64,000 nt of DNA from an uncultured Drancourtella sp. (GCA_937880845.1 CALFLL010000055.1:58845-122844), one strand, 5' to 3'; positions 43,506 to 53,382 are shown, numbered from the stretch's first letter. The notes: a model not told the origin generated them from the sequence alone. Numbers and translations are program-made.

Positions 43506-44513
43506 TTATTCCACACAAAGAGGTTCCCTGTTCAGATCCAAAAATACTTTTGTTCCTTTATCCAATTCGGATTCCAACCAGATTTTATGATTTAATTTTT
43601 CAAGAACGGTCTTACAAAGATAAAGGCCAATCCCTGTAGATTTTTTATCTTTTCTTCCGTTGTATCCGGTAAATCCTTTTTCAAGAACTCTTGGCAGATC
43701 TTCCGGACTGATGCCGATTCCCGTATCTTCTATTACAAGTACTCCCGGCCTTTCCATATAGATGGAAATTTTTCCCTTTTTTGTATATTTTAATGCATTG
43801 GACAAAATCTGTTCCAACACAAAAACCATCCATTTTTCATCTGTTATGACGGTTTCTTCTATGTCAGATATACAAAGTGAAATCTTCTGAAGAATAAAAA
43901 GCCTGGAATATTTTTTTACCGCCTGTTTCACCATATTTGCGACAGACTGTTCTTTTAGAACCATATCCCTTGTAATATCTCCGATTTTCAGATAAGAAAG
44001 GACCATTGCCACATATTGCTCGATCCGAAACAATTCTATTGTCAAAGAATTGTATGTTTCTTTATCCGTTTCTGTCCTTATCTGTTCTCTTGAAGACTGA
44101 AGTACAATCCGCATGGCGGCAATGGGTGTTTTTATCTGATGTGCCCAAAAGCTGTAATAATCCATCATATTTTTTCTTTTATAATCTTCTTCCTCAATAA
44201 TCTTCTGATTCTCTGTATTCATATGACAGATCAGTTCTCGATACATCTTGTCGATTTCCGTTCCTTTGGTATGAAACATGTCTATATAATTCGCCTTTTG
44301 TTCTACAAAAGATTTTAATTCTTTCCATTTTACCATGTAGAAATAAAAATCGCAAAAAAGCAAAATCAAAATAATCGTCCCCGAAAATAAAGCAATATAA
44401 CGTATTTTTTCTATTTCTATGCGATACAGATAACCAATACCAAACAATGTACCATAAAAAACCATCAACATCGCAACCGTCATTTTCCTGTCTCTGAAAT
44501 ATGCTCTGCACAT
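43506..44513 (-). CDS. BceS-type sensor histidine kinase
   Basis: A 335-residue membrane kinase. Two closely spaced N-terminal hydrophobic segments (about 13-28 and 38-58) with almost no extracellular loop mark it as an intramembrane-sensing kinase, which relies on the BceAB-type transporter for detection. The phosphorylated His lies in FWAHQIKTPIAAMR. ATP-binding boxes are LEQILSNALKYT (N), IEDTGIGI (G1) and KSTGIGLYLCK (G2). It starts 3 bp after the response regulator stop, with a GGAGG site. Confidence 0.92.
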   Translation of the reverse strand: MCRAYFRDRKMTVAMLMVFYGTLFGIGYLYRIEIEKIRYIALFSGTIILILLFCDFYFYMVKWKELKSFVEQKANYIDMFHTKGTEIDKMYRELICHMNTENQKIIEEEDYKRKNMMDYYSFWAHQIKTPIAAMRIVLQSSREQIRTETDKETYNSLTIELFRIEQYVAMVLSYLKIGDITRDMVLKEQSVANMVKQAVKKYSRLFILQKISLCISDIEETVITDEKWMVFVLEQILSNALKYTKKGKISIYMERPGVLVIEDTGIGISPEDLPRVLEKGFTGYNGRKDKKSTGIGLYLCKTVLEKLNHKIWLESELDKGTKVFLDLNREPLCVE

Positions 44514-44515
44514 AC

Positions 44516-45190
44516 TTATTCCTCCGTCATATATCCGATACCTTTTTTAGTAAGAATGAAATCATTCAATCCTACCTTTTCCAGTTTCTTACGAAGTCTT
44601 GTCATATTAACTGTCAGTGTATTGTCATCAATAAAGCTGTCATCTTCCCATAATCTTGTGATGATATCTTCTCGTGATACAATTTTTCCTGCCTGTTCCA
44701 TCAGACATTGTAAAATCCTGTATTCATTTTTTGTCAATTCGATCTTTTTGTTTTTATAGTGTGCTGTAGCATCCGAAAGATTCAGAATCAATCCATGATG
44801 CTCAATCACATTGACATTTCCCTGAAAGGAATAACTTCTCCTTAAAATAGCCTGAATCTTAGCCGTCAGAACATTCAGATCAAAAGGTTTATCGATAAAG
44901 TCATCTCCTCCCATATTCATTGCCATAACAATATTCATATTATCGGAAGCCGAAGAGAGAAATACGATGGGAACCTTAGAAAATTCACGTATTTTACTGC
45001 ACCAATGAAAACCATTATAAAAAGGCAGCATAATATCCAGCAAAATCAATTGAGGTGAAAACTCTGCCGTTTCCTCAAGCACATGTTGGAAATCCCGGAT
45101 ATAGTTTACCTCATATCCCCATTTTTTCAAATGTTCCGCCACAGTTTTCGCTATTGTCACATCATCTTCTATTATCAAAATTTTATACAT
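44516..45190 (-). CDS. BceR-type response regulator (OmpR family)
   Basis: A 224-residue regulator. The receiver domain (1-120) has acidic residues Asp8/Asp9, phosphorylation Asp52 in LILLDIMLPFYNG, and Lys at FIDKPFD. The C-terminal winged helix (about 130-222) ends LRKKLEKVGLNDFILTKKGIGYMTEE. It is the first gene of the four-gene Bce-like module and probably activates the ABC promoter at 43422-43488. Confidence 0.93.
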   Translation of the reverse strand: MYKILIIEDDVTIAKTVAEHLKKWGYEVNYIRDFQHVLEETAEFSPQLILLDIMLPFYNGFHWCSKIREFSKVPIVFLSSASDNMNIVMAMNMGGDDFIDKPFDLNVLTAKIQAILRRSYSFQGNVNVIEHHGLILNLSDATAHYKNKKIELTKNEYRILQCLMEQAGKIVSREDIITRLWEDDSFIDDNTLTVNMTRLRKKLEKVGLNDFILTKKGIGYMTEE

Positions 45191-45227
45191 CGTCTTTTCT
45201 CTCCCTGCTTATAAATCAAAGAACCTC

Positions 45228-45262
45228 TTTCAGCCAAATACTAAAAGAGGTACTTTGGCACC
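45228..45262 (-). terminator. Possible carB terminator
   Basis: On the minus strand ACCTCTTTT...AAAGAGGT forms a stem of about 8 bp followed by TCTTTGATTT. A second short hairpin, GCACCG-GTTGT-CGGTGC, precedes it. The T-run is interrupted. Confidence 0.5.
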
Positions 45263-45286
45263 GACAACCGGTGCAATATTTTATTT

Positions 45287-48200
45287 CTATTCTACTGTCG
45301 CAATATCAATCAGTGTCAGTTCTTTAATGTCTGTATTTTCAAGACTTGTCACAAGAGCTCTTGCAGTATCCATAGCTGTCAATACCGTCACTCCTGTTTC
45401 AATCGCATTTCGACGAATAAAGAATCCATCTTTTGAATGTTCTGCTCCCTGTGGTGGTGTATCGATCACAAGGTCGATCTCATGTCCAAGAATCAAATCC
45501 AAAAGATTCGGTGATTCCTGTTCAATCTTATTTACGGCAATCGCTTTGACGCCTCCTTTATTTAACGCTTCTGCCGTTCCTGCAGTAGCGAAAATACGGT
45601 AGCCTATTTTTTCAAAACGACGTCCGATTTCCACCGCTTCTTCTTTATCTTCATCACGCACTGTCATGATCATATTTTTATATTTCGGAAGTTTGATTCC
45701 TGCTCCAAGGAACGCCTTATAAAGTGCTTCATTAAATGTCTGTGCGATTCCAAGACATTCTCCTGTAGATTTCATTTCCGGTCCAAGGCTGATATCGGTA
45801 CCACGGATTTTTTCAAATGAGAATACAGGCATCTTGATGGCAATATAATCTGCTTCTTTCTGTAATCCAGGAGTATATCCAAGCTCTTTGATCTTATGTC
45901 CGATGATCACCTTCGTTGCAAGCGGAACAATCGGTATTCCCGTAACCTTGCTGATGTATGGCACGGTACGGCTGGAACGCGGATTTACTTCAATGACATA
46001 AACTTCTTCTCCGCATACGATAAACTGGATATTAATCATACCAATCACGTGAAGAGCTCTTGCCAGTCTCTTTGTATATTCTTCAATCTTACGTTTTGTC
46101 ACAGCAGAAATGCTCTGTGCCGGATAAACGGAGATACTGTCGCCGGAATGGATGCCCGCACGCTCAATATGCTCCATGATGCCTGGAATCAAAATATCCT
46201 CTCCGTCACATACTGCATCTACTTCGATTTCTTTTCCTACAAGATATTTATCTACAAGAATCGGATGTTCCTGTGCGATGCGGTTGATAATCCCGATAAA
46301 TTCATCAATGTCATGATCGTTGATGGCAATTTGCATACCCTGACCGCCAAGTACATAAGACGGTCTTACAAGTACCGGATATCCAAGTTCATTCGCAACC
46401 TTTTTCGCTTCTTCTGCAGTAAATACTGTTCCTCCAGTCGGACGTGGAATCCTGCACTGTGCAAGGATTTCGTCAAACAGTTCTCTGTCTTCTGCCGCAT
46501 CTACATCCTCTGCAGATGTTCCCAGAATCGGCACTCCCATTTTCATCAGTGCTTCTGTCAGTTTGATGGCAGTCTGTCCGCCAAACTGTACAACGGCTCC
46601 ATCCGGTTTTTCAATATCAACAATACTTTCTACATCTTCCGGTGTCAAAGGTTCAAAATACAGCTTGTCTGCAATATCAAAGTCTGTACTTACTGTTTCC
46701 GGGTTGTTGTTTACAATAATCGTCTCATAGCCTTCTTTTGCAAATGCCCATGTACAATGTACGGAACAGAAATCAAATTCGATTCCCTGGCCGATACGGA
46801 TCGGTCCGGATCCAAGAACAAGGACTTTCTTTCTGTCGTTTGTTTTTTCTACTTCATTTTCGCTTCCGTATACAGAATAATAATACGGTGTGGAAGCTGC
46901 AAATTCTGCTGCACAGGTATCTACCATCTTATAAGCGGCCACAATTCCGTTTTCATGTCTCATCTGGTGGATTTCTTCTTCTGATTTTCCTGTCAGTTTT
47001 GCAATCACGTTATCCGGGAATTCAATCCTTTTTGCTTCTTTTAACAGTTCCGGGGTTAACTCCTGTTCTTTTAAGGCTTTTTCCATTTCCACAATAATGG
47101 CAAATTTGTCGATAAACCATCTGTCTATCTTCGTAATATCATAAATCGTATCATAGGAAACGCCTCTTCTTAATGCTTCTGCGATCATCCACATTCTTCT
47201 GTCATCAACGATGTGAAGTTTTTCTAAGAGTTCTTCTTCTGTCAAATCTGTAAAATCGTAAGACATCAGGCTGTCTACATGCTGTTCCAGAGAACGAATG
47301 GCCTTCATAAGAGCACCTTCAAAGTTATTGCAGATACTCATAACTTCTCCTGTTGCCTTCATCTGAGTCGTCAATGTTCTCTTTGCATGGATAAATTTAT
47401 CAAACGGAAGACGTGGAATCTTTACAACACAATAATCAAGCATTGGCTCAAAACTTGCATAAGTCTTTCCGGTAATGGCATTTTTAATCTCATCCAGTGT
47501 ATATCCAAGAGCAATCTTTGCAGCAACCTTTGCGATCGGATATCCTGTCGCTTTGGAAGCCAGTGCGGAAGAACGGCTTACACGTGGATTTACTTCGATA
47601 ACACAATATTCAAAAGTGTCCGGGTGGAGAGCGTACTGAACATTACATCCTCCTGTGATATTCAGTTCGCTGATGATATTTAAAGCAGAGGTACGAAGCA
47701 TCTGATATTCTTTATCGCCAAGAGTCTGAGACGGTGCCACTACGATACTGTCACCTGTGTGCACTCCTACCGGATCAATGTTTTCCATGTTACATACGGT
47801 AATGTAGTTGCCATTTCCGTCTCTCATTACTTCGTATTCGATTTCTTTCCATCCGGCAATGCAACGTTCTACAAGAACCTGTCCTACACGGGAAAGACGA
47901 AGTCCGTTTTCCAGGATTTCTACCAGTTCTTCACGGTCATGGGCAATACCGCCGCCGCTTCCTCCAAGAGTGTAAGCCGGGCGCAGTACAACCGGATAAC
48001 CGATCTTCTCTGCAAAAGCTACACCGTCCGGAACATTTTCCACAACAAGAGAAGCTGCAACCGGTTCTCCGATTTTTTCCATGGTCGCTTTAAATTCAAG
48101 ACGGTCTTCTGCCTTTTTAATGGTTTCTGCAGTCGTACCGATCAAACGGACATTGTTGTCACGCAAAAATCCTTTTTCTTCCAACTCCATAGCAAGATTT

Positions 48201-48487
48201 AATCCTGCCTGGCCTCCCAGTGTCGGAAGCACGCTGTCCGGTTTTTCTTTCTTGATCAGCTCTTCCACGACTTCAATGGTCAAAGGTTCGATATAAACGC
48301 GGTCCGCGATATCTTTATCCGTCATGATGGTTGCAGGATTCGAGTTTAAAAGAACAACTTCAATTCCTTCTTCTTTTAAGGAACGACATGCCTGGGTACC
48401 TGCATAGTCAAATTCTGCTGCCTGGCCGATGACGATCGGGCCTGAACCGATTACTAATACTTTTTTGATATCCTGATTTCTTGGCAT
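45287..48487 (-). CDS. carB: Carbamoyl-phosphate synthase large subunit
   Basis: The 1066-residue synthase subunit with two homologous ATP-grasp halves. KVLVIGSGPIVIGQAAEFDYA (shortened at residues 10-29) and KVLVLGSGPIRIGQGIEFDF (near 555) start each half. PRVSRSSALASKATGYPIAK and PRSSRTVPYISKVTGIPIVP mark the ATP sites. The C-terminal MGS-like allosteric domain (about 930-1066) ends the protein. It makes carbamoyl phosphate for pyrimidines and arginine from glutamine-derived ammonia supplied by CarA. Its start codon overlaps the carA stop by one base. Confidence 0.98.
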   Translation of the reverse strand: MPRNQDIKKVLVIGSGPIVIGQAAEFDYAGTQACRSLKEEGIEVVLLNSNPATIMTDKDIADRVYIEPLTIEVVEELIKKEKPDSVLPTLGGQAGLNLAMELEEKGFLRDNNVRLIGTTAETIKKAEDRLEFKATMEKIGEPVAASLVVENVPDGVAFAEKIGYPVVLRPAYTLGGSGGGIAHDREELVEILENGLRLSRVGQVLVERCIAGWKEIEYEVMRDGNGNYITVCNMENIDPVGVHTGDSIVVAPSQTLGDKEYQMLRTSALNIISELNITGGCNVQYALHPDTFEYCVIEVNPRVSRSSALASKATGYPIAKVAAKIALGYTLDEIKNAITGKTYASFEPMLDYCVVKIPRLPFDKFIHAKRTLTTQMKATGEVMSICNNFEGALMKAIRSLEQHVDSLMSYDFTDLTEEELLEKLHIVDDRRMWMIAEALRRGVSYDTIYDITKIDRWFIDKFAIIVEMEKALKEQELTPELLKEAKRIEFPDNVIAKLTGKSEEEIHQMRHENGIVAAYKMVDTCAAEFAASTPYYYSVYGSENEVEKTNDRKKVLVLGSGPIRIGQGIEFDFCSVHCTWAFAKEGYETIIVNNNPETVSTDFDIADKLYFEPLTPEDVESIVDIEKPDGAVVQFGGQTAIKLTEALMKMGVPILGTSAEDVDAAEDRELFDEILAQCRIPRPTGGTVFTAEEAKKVANELGYPVLVRPSYVLGGQGMQIAINDHDIDEFIGIINRIAQEHPILVDKYLVGKEIEVDAVCDGEDILIPGIMEHIERAGIHSGDSISVYPAQSISAVTKRKIEEYTKRLARALHVIGMINIQFIVCGEEVYVIEVNPRSSRTVPYISKVTGIPIVPLATKVIIGHKIKELGYTPGLQKEADYIAIKMPVFSFEKIRGTDISLGPEMKSTGECLGIAQTFNEALYKAFLGAGIKLPKYKNMIMTVRDEDKEEAVEIGRRFEKIGYRIFATAGTAEALNKGGVKAIAVNKIEQESPNLLDLILGHEIDLVIDTPPQGAEHSKDGFFIRRNAIETGVTVLTAMDTARALVTSLENTDIKELTLIDIATVE

Positions 48488-49557
48488 TATTTTTCTCCTC
48501 CCATCATTTCGATAAATCTGTCAAATAAATATCCGGAATCCTGCGGTCCCGGGCATGCTTCCGGATGGAACTGCACCGTAAAAATATTTTTTCCGATATA
48601 TTCCAGACCTTCGTTTGTTCCGTCATTTACGTTAATAAATGCAGGTTTGACGACATCAGGACTTATTGTATCCGCATCAACAACATATCCGTGATTCTGG
48701 GAAGAAATATAAACCCGATTTGTACGCAGGTCTTTTACCGGATGATTGCCTCCGCGATGTCCGTATTTTAATTTATGAGTATCTCCGCCATTGGCAAGAG
48801 CCATAAGCTGATGTCCGAGACAGATTGCAAAAATCGGCACATTGCTGTCATAAAGTTTTTTCACTTCCGCAATAATATCCGTACAGGTCTTCGGGTCTCC
48901 GGGTCCGTTTGACAGCATGATACCGTCCGGATTTGATGCAAGAACCTCTTCTGCCTTTGTATGAGCCGGATAAACGGTTACTTCACACCCTCTTTTATTC
49001 AGGGATTTTGCGATGTTGTTCTTTGCACCGTAATCCATCAACGCTACTTTGTATCCATCTCCCGGAAGTGTGTAAATTTCATCACATGTTACCTTGGAAA
49101 CAACGTCTCCCACTTCGTATGCACGGAGTTTTGGAAGAATCTCCTCCAGGTCGTAGTTTTCATTCACTGTGATCATGCCATTCATGGTACCTTTTTCTCT
49201 GAGGATTTTTGTAAGTGCACGTGTATCAACACCCGCAATTCCCGGTATATCCTGTTTCACAAGGAAGTCCTGAAGTGTTCCTTCACAGCGAAAGTTACTT
49301 GGCATTCTGGATAACTCCCTCACAATGTAGCCATCAGGCCATGCCTTCTTTGACTCCATATCCGGAGTAACTCCATAGTTGCCGATTAACGGATAGGTCA
49401 TAACAACCGCCTGACCGGCATAAGAAGGATCCGTTAAGACTTCAAGATATCCTGTCATAGACGTATTAAATACGATCTCACTGATCATATCTTTTGTGGC
49501 GCCGATGCTTGTACCTTCAAAAACGGTCCCGTCTTCTAAAATCAGAAATGCTTTCAT
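48487..49557 (-). CDS. carA: Carbamoyl-phosphate synthase small subunit (glutaminase)
   Basis: A 356-residue glutamine amidotransferase subunit. The class I triad is present: Cys in FAICLGHQLMAL, and His and Glu in VQFHPEACPGPQDS. The N-terminal domain begins KAFLILEDGTVFEGTSIGA. It channels ammonia to CarB. It is preceded by a promoter and a leader hairpin of about 100 bp. Confidence 0.98.
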   Translation of the reverse strand: MKAFLILEDGTVFEGTSIGATKDMISEIVFNTSMTGYLEVLTDPSYAGQAVVMTYPLIGNYGVTPDMESKKAWPDGYIVRELSRMPSNFRCEGTLQDFLVKQDIPGIAGVDTRALTKILREKGTMNGMITVNENYDLEEILPKLRAYEVGDVVSKVTCDEIYTLPGDGYKVALMDYGAKNNIAKSLNKRGCEVTVYPAHTKAEEVLASNPDGIMLSNGPGDPKTCTDIIAEVKKLYDSNVPIFAICLGHQLMALANGGDTHKLKYGHRGGNHPVKDLRTNRVYISSQNHGYVVDADTISPDVVKPAFINVNDGTNEGLEYIGKNIFTVQFHPEACPGPQDSGYLFDRFIEMMGGEK

Positions 49558-49609
49558 ATCTCCACCTTATCCCTTCGTAAAATTATTTTATTGTTTGCAC
49601 ATAGAGAAA

Positions 49610-49645
49610 GGCGCATGAGTGTCTTTTTCCGATACTCGAGCGCCC
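49610..49645 (-). promoter_or_regulatory. Leader hairpin upstream of carA
   Basis: An imperfect stem (GGCGC core, about 11 bp per arm with two mismatches) lies in the carA leader and is followed on the minus strand by TTTCTCT. It could be a transcription attenuator. The PyrR-binding consensus was not recognised. Confidence 0.4.
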
Positions 49646-49664
49646 TCGTTCTCAAATTGTAAAG

Positions 49665-49693
49665 ATTCTATCATATTTGTATGCTTTTTTCAA
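49665..49693 (-). promoter_or_regulatory. carAB promoter
   Basis: On the minus strand TTGAAA (49688-49693) and TAGAAT (49665-49670) are 17 bp apart, about 108 bp before the carA start, leaving room for the leader hairpin. Confidence 0.65.
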
Positions 49694-49719
49694 TGTTTTT
49701 TGAAGCAATTTTTGTTTTT

Positions 49720-50928
49720 TTATTCATACTGCCAGTAAACGGTGATTTTATATAATTCCGAATCATCCTGATAAGAATATTGGACCCTGGAAAGTCCGTA
49801 CCATTTTGCCAGATTTCCTGCTGCCTGTTTGATCATCCCATCAATCATGTTTTTACTTGCTTCCAGATAAGTCTCCTTGCTCGCAAACTTAAATACCGAA
49901 ACAGGAGATCTTCCTGCAATATCCTCCCGAAATTGTCTTCGGATCCGTTCGTCGTCATATCTCTGATAATACCTACCCGTTTTTACATAATAATTTTTAT
50001 CCAGAGATGTACATGCAGGAAGCTCTACTGTTTTATCCGGGATATGTGTTCGAAACAGTTCCTCATCATTGCAGCAGAGATAGTCATACTGTATCTTCTG
50101 TTCCTGTGGTATCTTCTCTTCATCTTCCTCCTGCCGAAAGACCGGATCTCCCCATGTAGTATCCACATAATAATAATCGTTATCGCACCGGACCAGATTC
50201 CATGCATGAGGCTGACCGTCTGTCACTCCTGTCACATAAGTACAAAACACGCCCATCTTTTCCAGAAGATACTGTGTTGCTCTTGCATATCCCGCACAAA
50301 CGGATTGTTTCCTTACCAGGGCACTGTATATATTCTGGCTGTCCTTTGCATCTTTTGCATAATCTACCGTTCGAATCAGATATTCATACACATACCGAAT
50401 AATCTCATACTCTGTGTCTTCTGTTTTGACCTGAAATCCGTCCAGACATGCTTTGGTTTCCCGTTCAATGTCCTGACGCATCTGTTCTTTTTCCCGCTCA
50501 TTATACAAATACACCGGACAAAATACAGAATACCCCTCTTTTTTCTGCCGATATGATGTTGTTTCCGCCTTCCCGCTACACCAGAAAATCTCTGGAAAAT
50601 CATTCATGATGAACTCAAAAATCCGATTGACCTGTCCCGGATCTGCCAAATGGACATAAATTTCTTTTTGATTCTTTTCAATCCCCTGTAGCATTTCTTT
50701 ATATGCTTTTTGTTTTTCCTTATCCAGTTTTTCGTAGTAATATTTCCCGGTCAGTTCTTTTTCGTTCACCTCGATTTTCTGAAAAGCATCTTCTGCTTCC
50801 CCGCTTTTTTGTAACGTAAGGGCTTCTTTTTTCCCCATACAGCCTCCAATCAAACCGCTGCCTGCGACAAAAAGTATGCCGACCGTCAATATCCCTATCA
50901 TCTGAACTTTCTTTTTCTTTTTTCTCAT
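49720..50928 (-). CDS. Transglutaminase-like lipoprotein
   Basis: A 402-residue predicted lipoprotein: a Lys-rich N-terminus, hydrophobic stretch and lipobox IGGC at about residue 30. The C-terminal half holds a transglutaminase-like cysteine-protease fold with the Cys-His-Asp triad: Cys in QSVCAGYARATQYLL, His in DGQPHAWNLVR and Asp in YYVDTTWGDP. Such bacterial domains hydrolyse or cross-link peptides at the surface; the substrate is unknown. It follows the SpoIID-like/peptidoglycan-binding gene by 65 bp on the same strand, hinting at a shared cell-wall role. Confidence 0.86.
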   Translation of the reverse strand: MRKKKKKVQMIGILTVGILFVAGSGLIGGCMGKKEALTLQKSGEAEDAFQKIEVNEKELTGKYYYEKLDKEKQKAYKEMLQGIEKNQKEIYVHLADPGQVNRIFEFIMNDFPEIFWCSGKAETTSYRQKKEGYSVFCPVYLYNEREKEQMRQDIERETKACLDGFQVKTEDTEYEIIRYVYEYLIRTVDYAKDAKDSQNIYSALVRKQSVCAGYARATQYLLEKMGVFCTYVTGVTDGQPHAWNLVRCDNDYYYVDTTWGDPVFRQEEDEEKIPQEQKIQYDYLCCNDEELFRTHIPDKTVELPACTSLDKNYYVKTGRYYQRYDDERIRRQFREDIAGRSPVSVFKFASKETYLEASKNMIDGMIKQAAGNLAKWYGLSRVQYSYQDDSELYKITVYWQYE

Positions 50929-50993
50929 ACGGTTCTCCGTAAATGTTTCTTCTTTTTATATTATATAAAATTCTCCGTTTCAGAACAACTTTT

Positions 50994-52253
50994 TTATACA
51001 AGCTCTGCAATTCTGGAAACCCCTACATAAATTTCGGAAATTTTATACCAGGTACGATAATCCACCTTTCCTGTTTCCGGAAGTCCGAACACCTCCTGAA
51101 ACTTTCTCACGGCAGCTTCTGTTGACGGTCCATACACCCCGTCTACCGTAATTTTGGGAATAGCCGGATACGCCCCCGCTATCACATTCAGCTGTTCTTG
51201 CATCTGCCTGATTTTTGACCCGGAAGAACCGTTTTCCAGAATATATCCCGGCCATGAGGACGGAATCCCCGAGATTTCCTGTGCCGTATTGATATACATG
51301 TCACTTCCGTAATAGTTTCTCAAAATTTCAATCGCCGAATATCCTTGTTCCCCAAGATATTTAGATCCCCATTGGCTCATCCAGTTGGGGCAGGTCACCT
51401 GTTTTCCGTCACAATACTGGGTCAAGATTGGCTGCCTTACATTTGGACGTGAGAGATAAGAACCAAACAGCTCTTCTACAACTTCCGATATGGTATCAAA
51501 TACATTTCGTTTTGCAATCCATTTATGGTCAAATGCTGTAGAACTTGATATAGTAAAATCAAATCCCTGATTTCGATACCATTCCGTATATACACGATTC
51601 AATGTAAAAGACATGATGGCAAGTACATTTGCTTTAATACTTTCTTTCGGCCATGTTGCATAAATTTCACTGGAAGCTACATTTTTAATATAATCTTTGT
51701 ATTTTTCATAAAAATTCTGAGCTGTAGAATCCCGCGGAGATCCATCATGTACCACAACATATTCCGGTACAACAACCCGGCTTAGGACAATCTCTCCTGT
51801 TTCATCCATCGGTTTAATCTCATCTTCCGGTATTTTCGGCGGATAATTTCCAAACAAAGTATGTGCCGGTATTACAAAAACCTCTTCCTCCTGCCGGTCT
51901 TCCGGTTGCAGCTGTATATTCTGTAAAGCAGTAACACCGGATAGAATCTCTGTTCCGGCAATCTGGATTTTGGAAAATCCGGGTGCTGTGATTTCCAGTG
52001 TATATTCTGCATACGGCTGTTCATCCTGATTTTCATCCAAACTGTATTCTATGGGAGGTGCCGGAAGTTCCAATGTTTCGGTCTGTCCGGAATCATCTGT
52101 TGTAACAGATTCCAGTGTGCTGTCCGGAATTCCCGTATAAGAAATACCAATCTGCGCTCCTTCTACTGGAAAAGCGGTAACGTTGGAGGTGACTTGGATT
52201 TTTAATTTTCCCTTATCAATATGATTTTCCTGCATGCCATATATTTTTCTCAT
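50994..52253 (-). CDS. SpoIID-like protein with C-terminal peptidoglycan-binding domain
   Basis: A 419-residue protein with three parts. Residues about 15-110 form a beta-sandwich resembling a carboxypeptidase-regulatory/Ig domain (GAQIGISYTG, APGFSKIQIAGTEI). Residues about 150-325 resemble SpoIID/LytB (SIKANVLAIMSFTLNRVYTE, then MSQWGSKYLGEQGYSAIEIL and YYGSDMYI). A PG_binding_1 domain lies at about 345-410 (ITVDGVYGPSTEAAVRKFQE). No signal peptide is evident. ATG 52253 is chosen because GAGGA lies 6 bp before it; a TTG at 52283 is possible. A role in spore or wall peptidoglycan is inferred. Confidence 0.8.
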   Translation of the reverse strand: MRKIYGMQENHIDKGKLKIQVTSNVTAFPVEGAQIGISYTGIPDSTLESVTTDDSGQTETLELPAPPIEYSLDENQDEQPYAEYTLEITAPGFSKIQIAGTEILSGVTALQNIQLQPEDRQEEEVFVIPAHTLFGNYPPKIPEDEIKPMDETGEIVLSRVVVPEYVVVHDGSPRDSTAQNFYEKYKDYIKNVASSEIYATWPKESIKANVLAIMSFTLNRVYTEWYRNQGFDFTISSSTAFDHKWIAKRNVFDTISEVVEELFGSYLSRPNVRQPILTQYCDGKQVTCPNWMSQWGSKYLGEQGYSAIEILRNYYGSDMYINTAQEISGIPSSWPGYILENGSSGSKIRQMQEQLNVIAGAYPAIPKITVDGVYGPSTEAAVRKFQEVFGLPETGKVDYRTWYKISEIYVGVSRIAELV

Positions 52254-52314
52254 AACAATCCTCAGTATGTTTCTTATCATCAAGATATGACTTTTCTTTG
52301 TAAACTATGACAAA

Positions 52315-52341
52315 CAAATAAAGCGCCGGATATCCGACGCC
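52315..52341 (-). terminator. Terminator of the pyrH-rseP operon
   Basis: On the minus strand GGCGTCGGATATCCGGCGC is followed by TTTATTT, a few bases after the rseP stop. Confidence 0.85.
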
Positions 52342-52347
52342 TTAAAC

Positions 52348-53382
52348 CTAAAAAAAGATTCTCTGTATATCGTTAAACATGACAACCACCATGAAAAGAA
52401 GAAGACAAATCATGCCCACCATGTGCACATATCCTTCTTTTTCCGGCGGAACTCTCTTTCCACGTATCAGTTCAATAAGCAAAAAGACCAGTCTTCCTCC
52501 ATCCAGTGCCGGAAGCGGAAGAAGATTCATCACCCCAAGATTGGCAGATAAAAGAATCATCAGATTGATCATATTTAATGCAATCAATGAAATACCGCCA
52601 CTCCTGCTCTGATCATAGGTGTTCTGCACCACATCGACAATTCCTACCGGTCCTGCAAGATTATCCATTCCAACCTGTCCTGTAACGAGAAGTTTCAGAC
52701 TTTCCAGTGTAGTGGAAATCCAATATTTTACTACATAAACACTATATTCCATTGTTTCGAAGAAGTTCATCTTCTCATATGCACCACCTGAAAATCCAAA
52801 CCGATACATTCCCAGCTTTTCATCCATCTTCGGCTCCAGGTGAACCGTCTTTTCCTTTCCGTTTCGTTCATAAGTCAAGTCAATCGGCTGATTCTGATGA
52901 AGCTGATTGTAGGTAGTAATGTCACGGAAGAGATGGATATTTTTCCCGTTGATTTCTGTTACCACATCTCCTTTTTTCAGTCCCGCCTCTTCTGCCGGAT
53001 AGGATGCATCAATATTCATCAGAACCGGACGATCTGCCCCGATCCATGCTGTAATGATGACTGCACCTACAAAAGCAAGAAGAAAATTAAAGGCCGCACC
53101 GGCAACAATCACTGAAATTCTTCTCCATACGGATTTCTCATTAAAATTGCCCTGGTTTTGACTTCCTTCTCCTTCATCCTCACCCATGGCACAGTATCCT
53201 CCCAAAGGCAAAATTCTTACCGAATACATTGTTTCTTTCTTTTGAAATCCAAAAAGCTTTGGCCCCATTCCGATAGAAAATTCCTGTACCTCGATTCCGT
53301 TAAATTTTGCGAGAAGAAAATGTCCAAGTTCATGAATAAATATAATGAATCCAAATATTAAAATTGCCAGAATAATTCCCAA
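52348..53382 (-). CDS. rseP: Site-2 protease RseP/RasP
   Basis: A 344-residue intramembrane zinc metalloprotease with HELGH at residues 17-21, a central PDZ domain (about 115-200, EAGLKKGDVVTEINGKNI) and the third ligand segment NLLPLPALDGGRL near residue 282. It cleaves anti-sigma factors and leftover signal peptides in the membrane. Translation begins with TTG, preceded by AGGAGGTAATACAGAG, where the same bases encode the end of dxr. It is the last gene of the pyrH operon. Confidence 0.95.
   Translation of the reverse strand: MGIILAILIFGFIIFIHELGHFLLAKFNGIEVQEFSIGMGPKLFGFQKKETMYSVRILPLGGYCAMGEDEGEGSQNQGNFNEKSVWRRISVIVAGAAFNFLLAFVGAVIITAWIGADRPVLMNIDASYPAEEAGLKKGDVVTEINGKNIHLFRDITTYNQLHQNQPIDLTYERNGKEKTVHLEPKMDEKLGMYRFGFSGGAYEKMNFFETMEYSVYVVKYWISTTLESLKLLVTGQVGMDNLAGPVGIVDVVQNTYDQSRSGGISLIALNMINLMILLSANLGVMNLLPLPALDGGRLVFLLIELIRGKRVPPEKEGYVHMVGMICLLLFMVVVMFNDIQRIFF

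Noticed and set aside
45896..46984. Plus-strand open frame of 362 codons inside carB
   Set aside because: It is antisense to the strongly conserved second half of CarB and has Cys/Phe/Arg-rich shadow composition.
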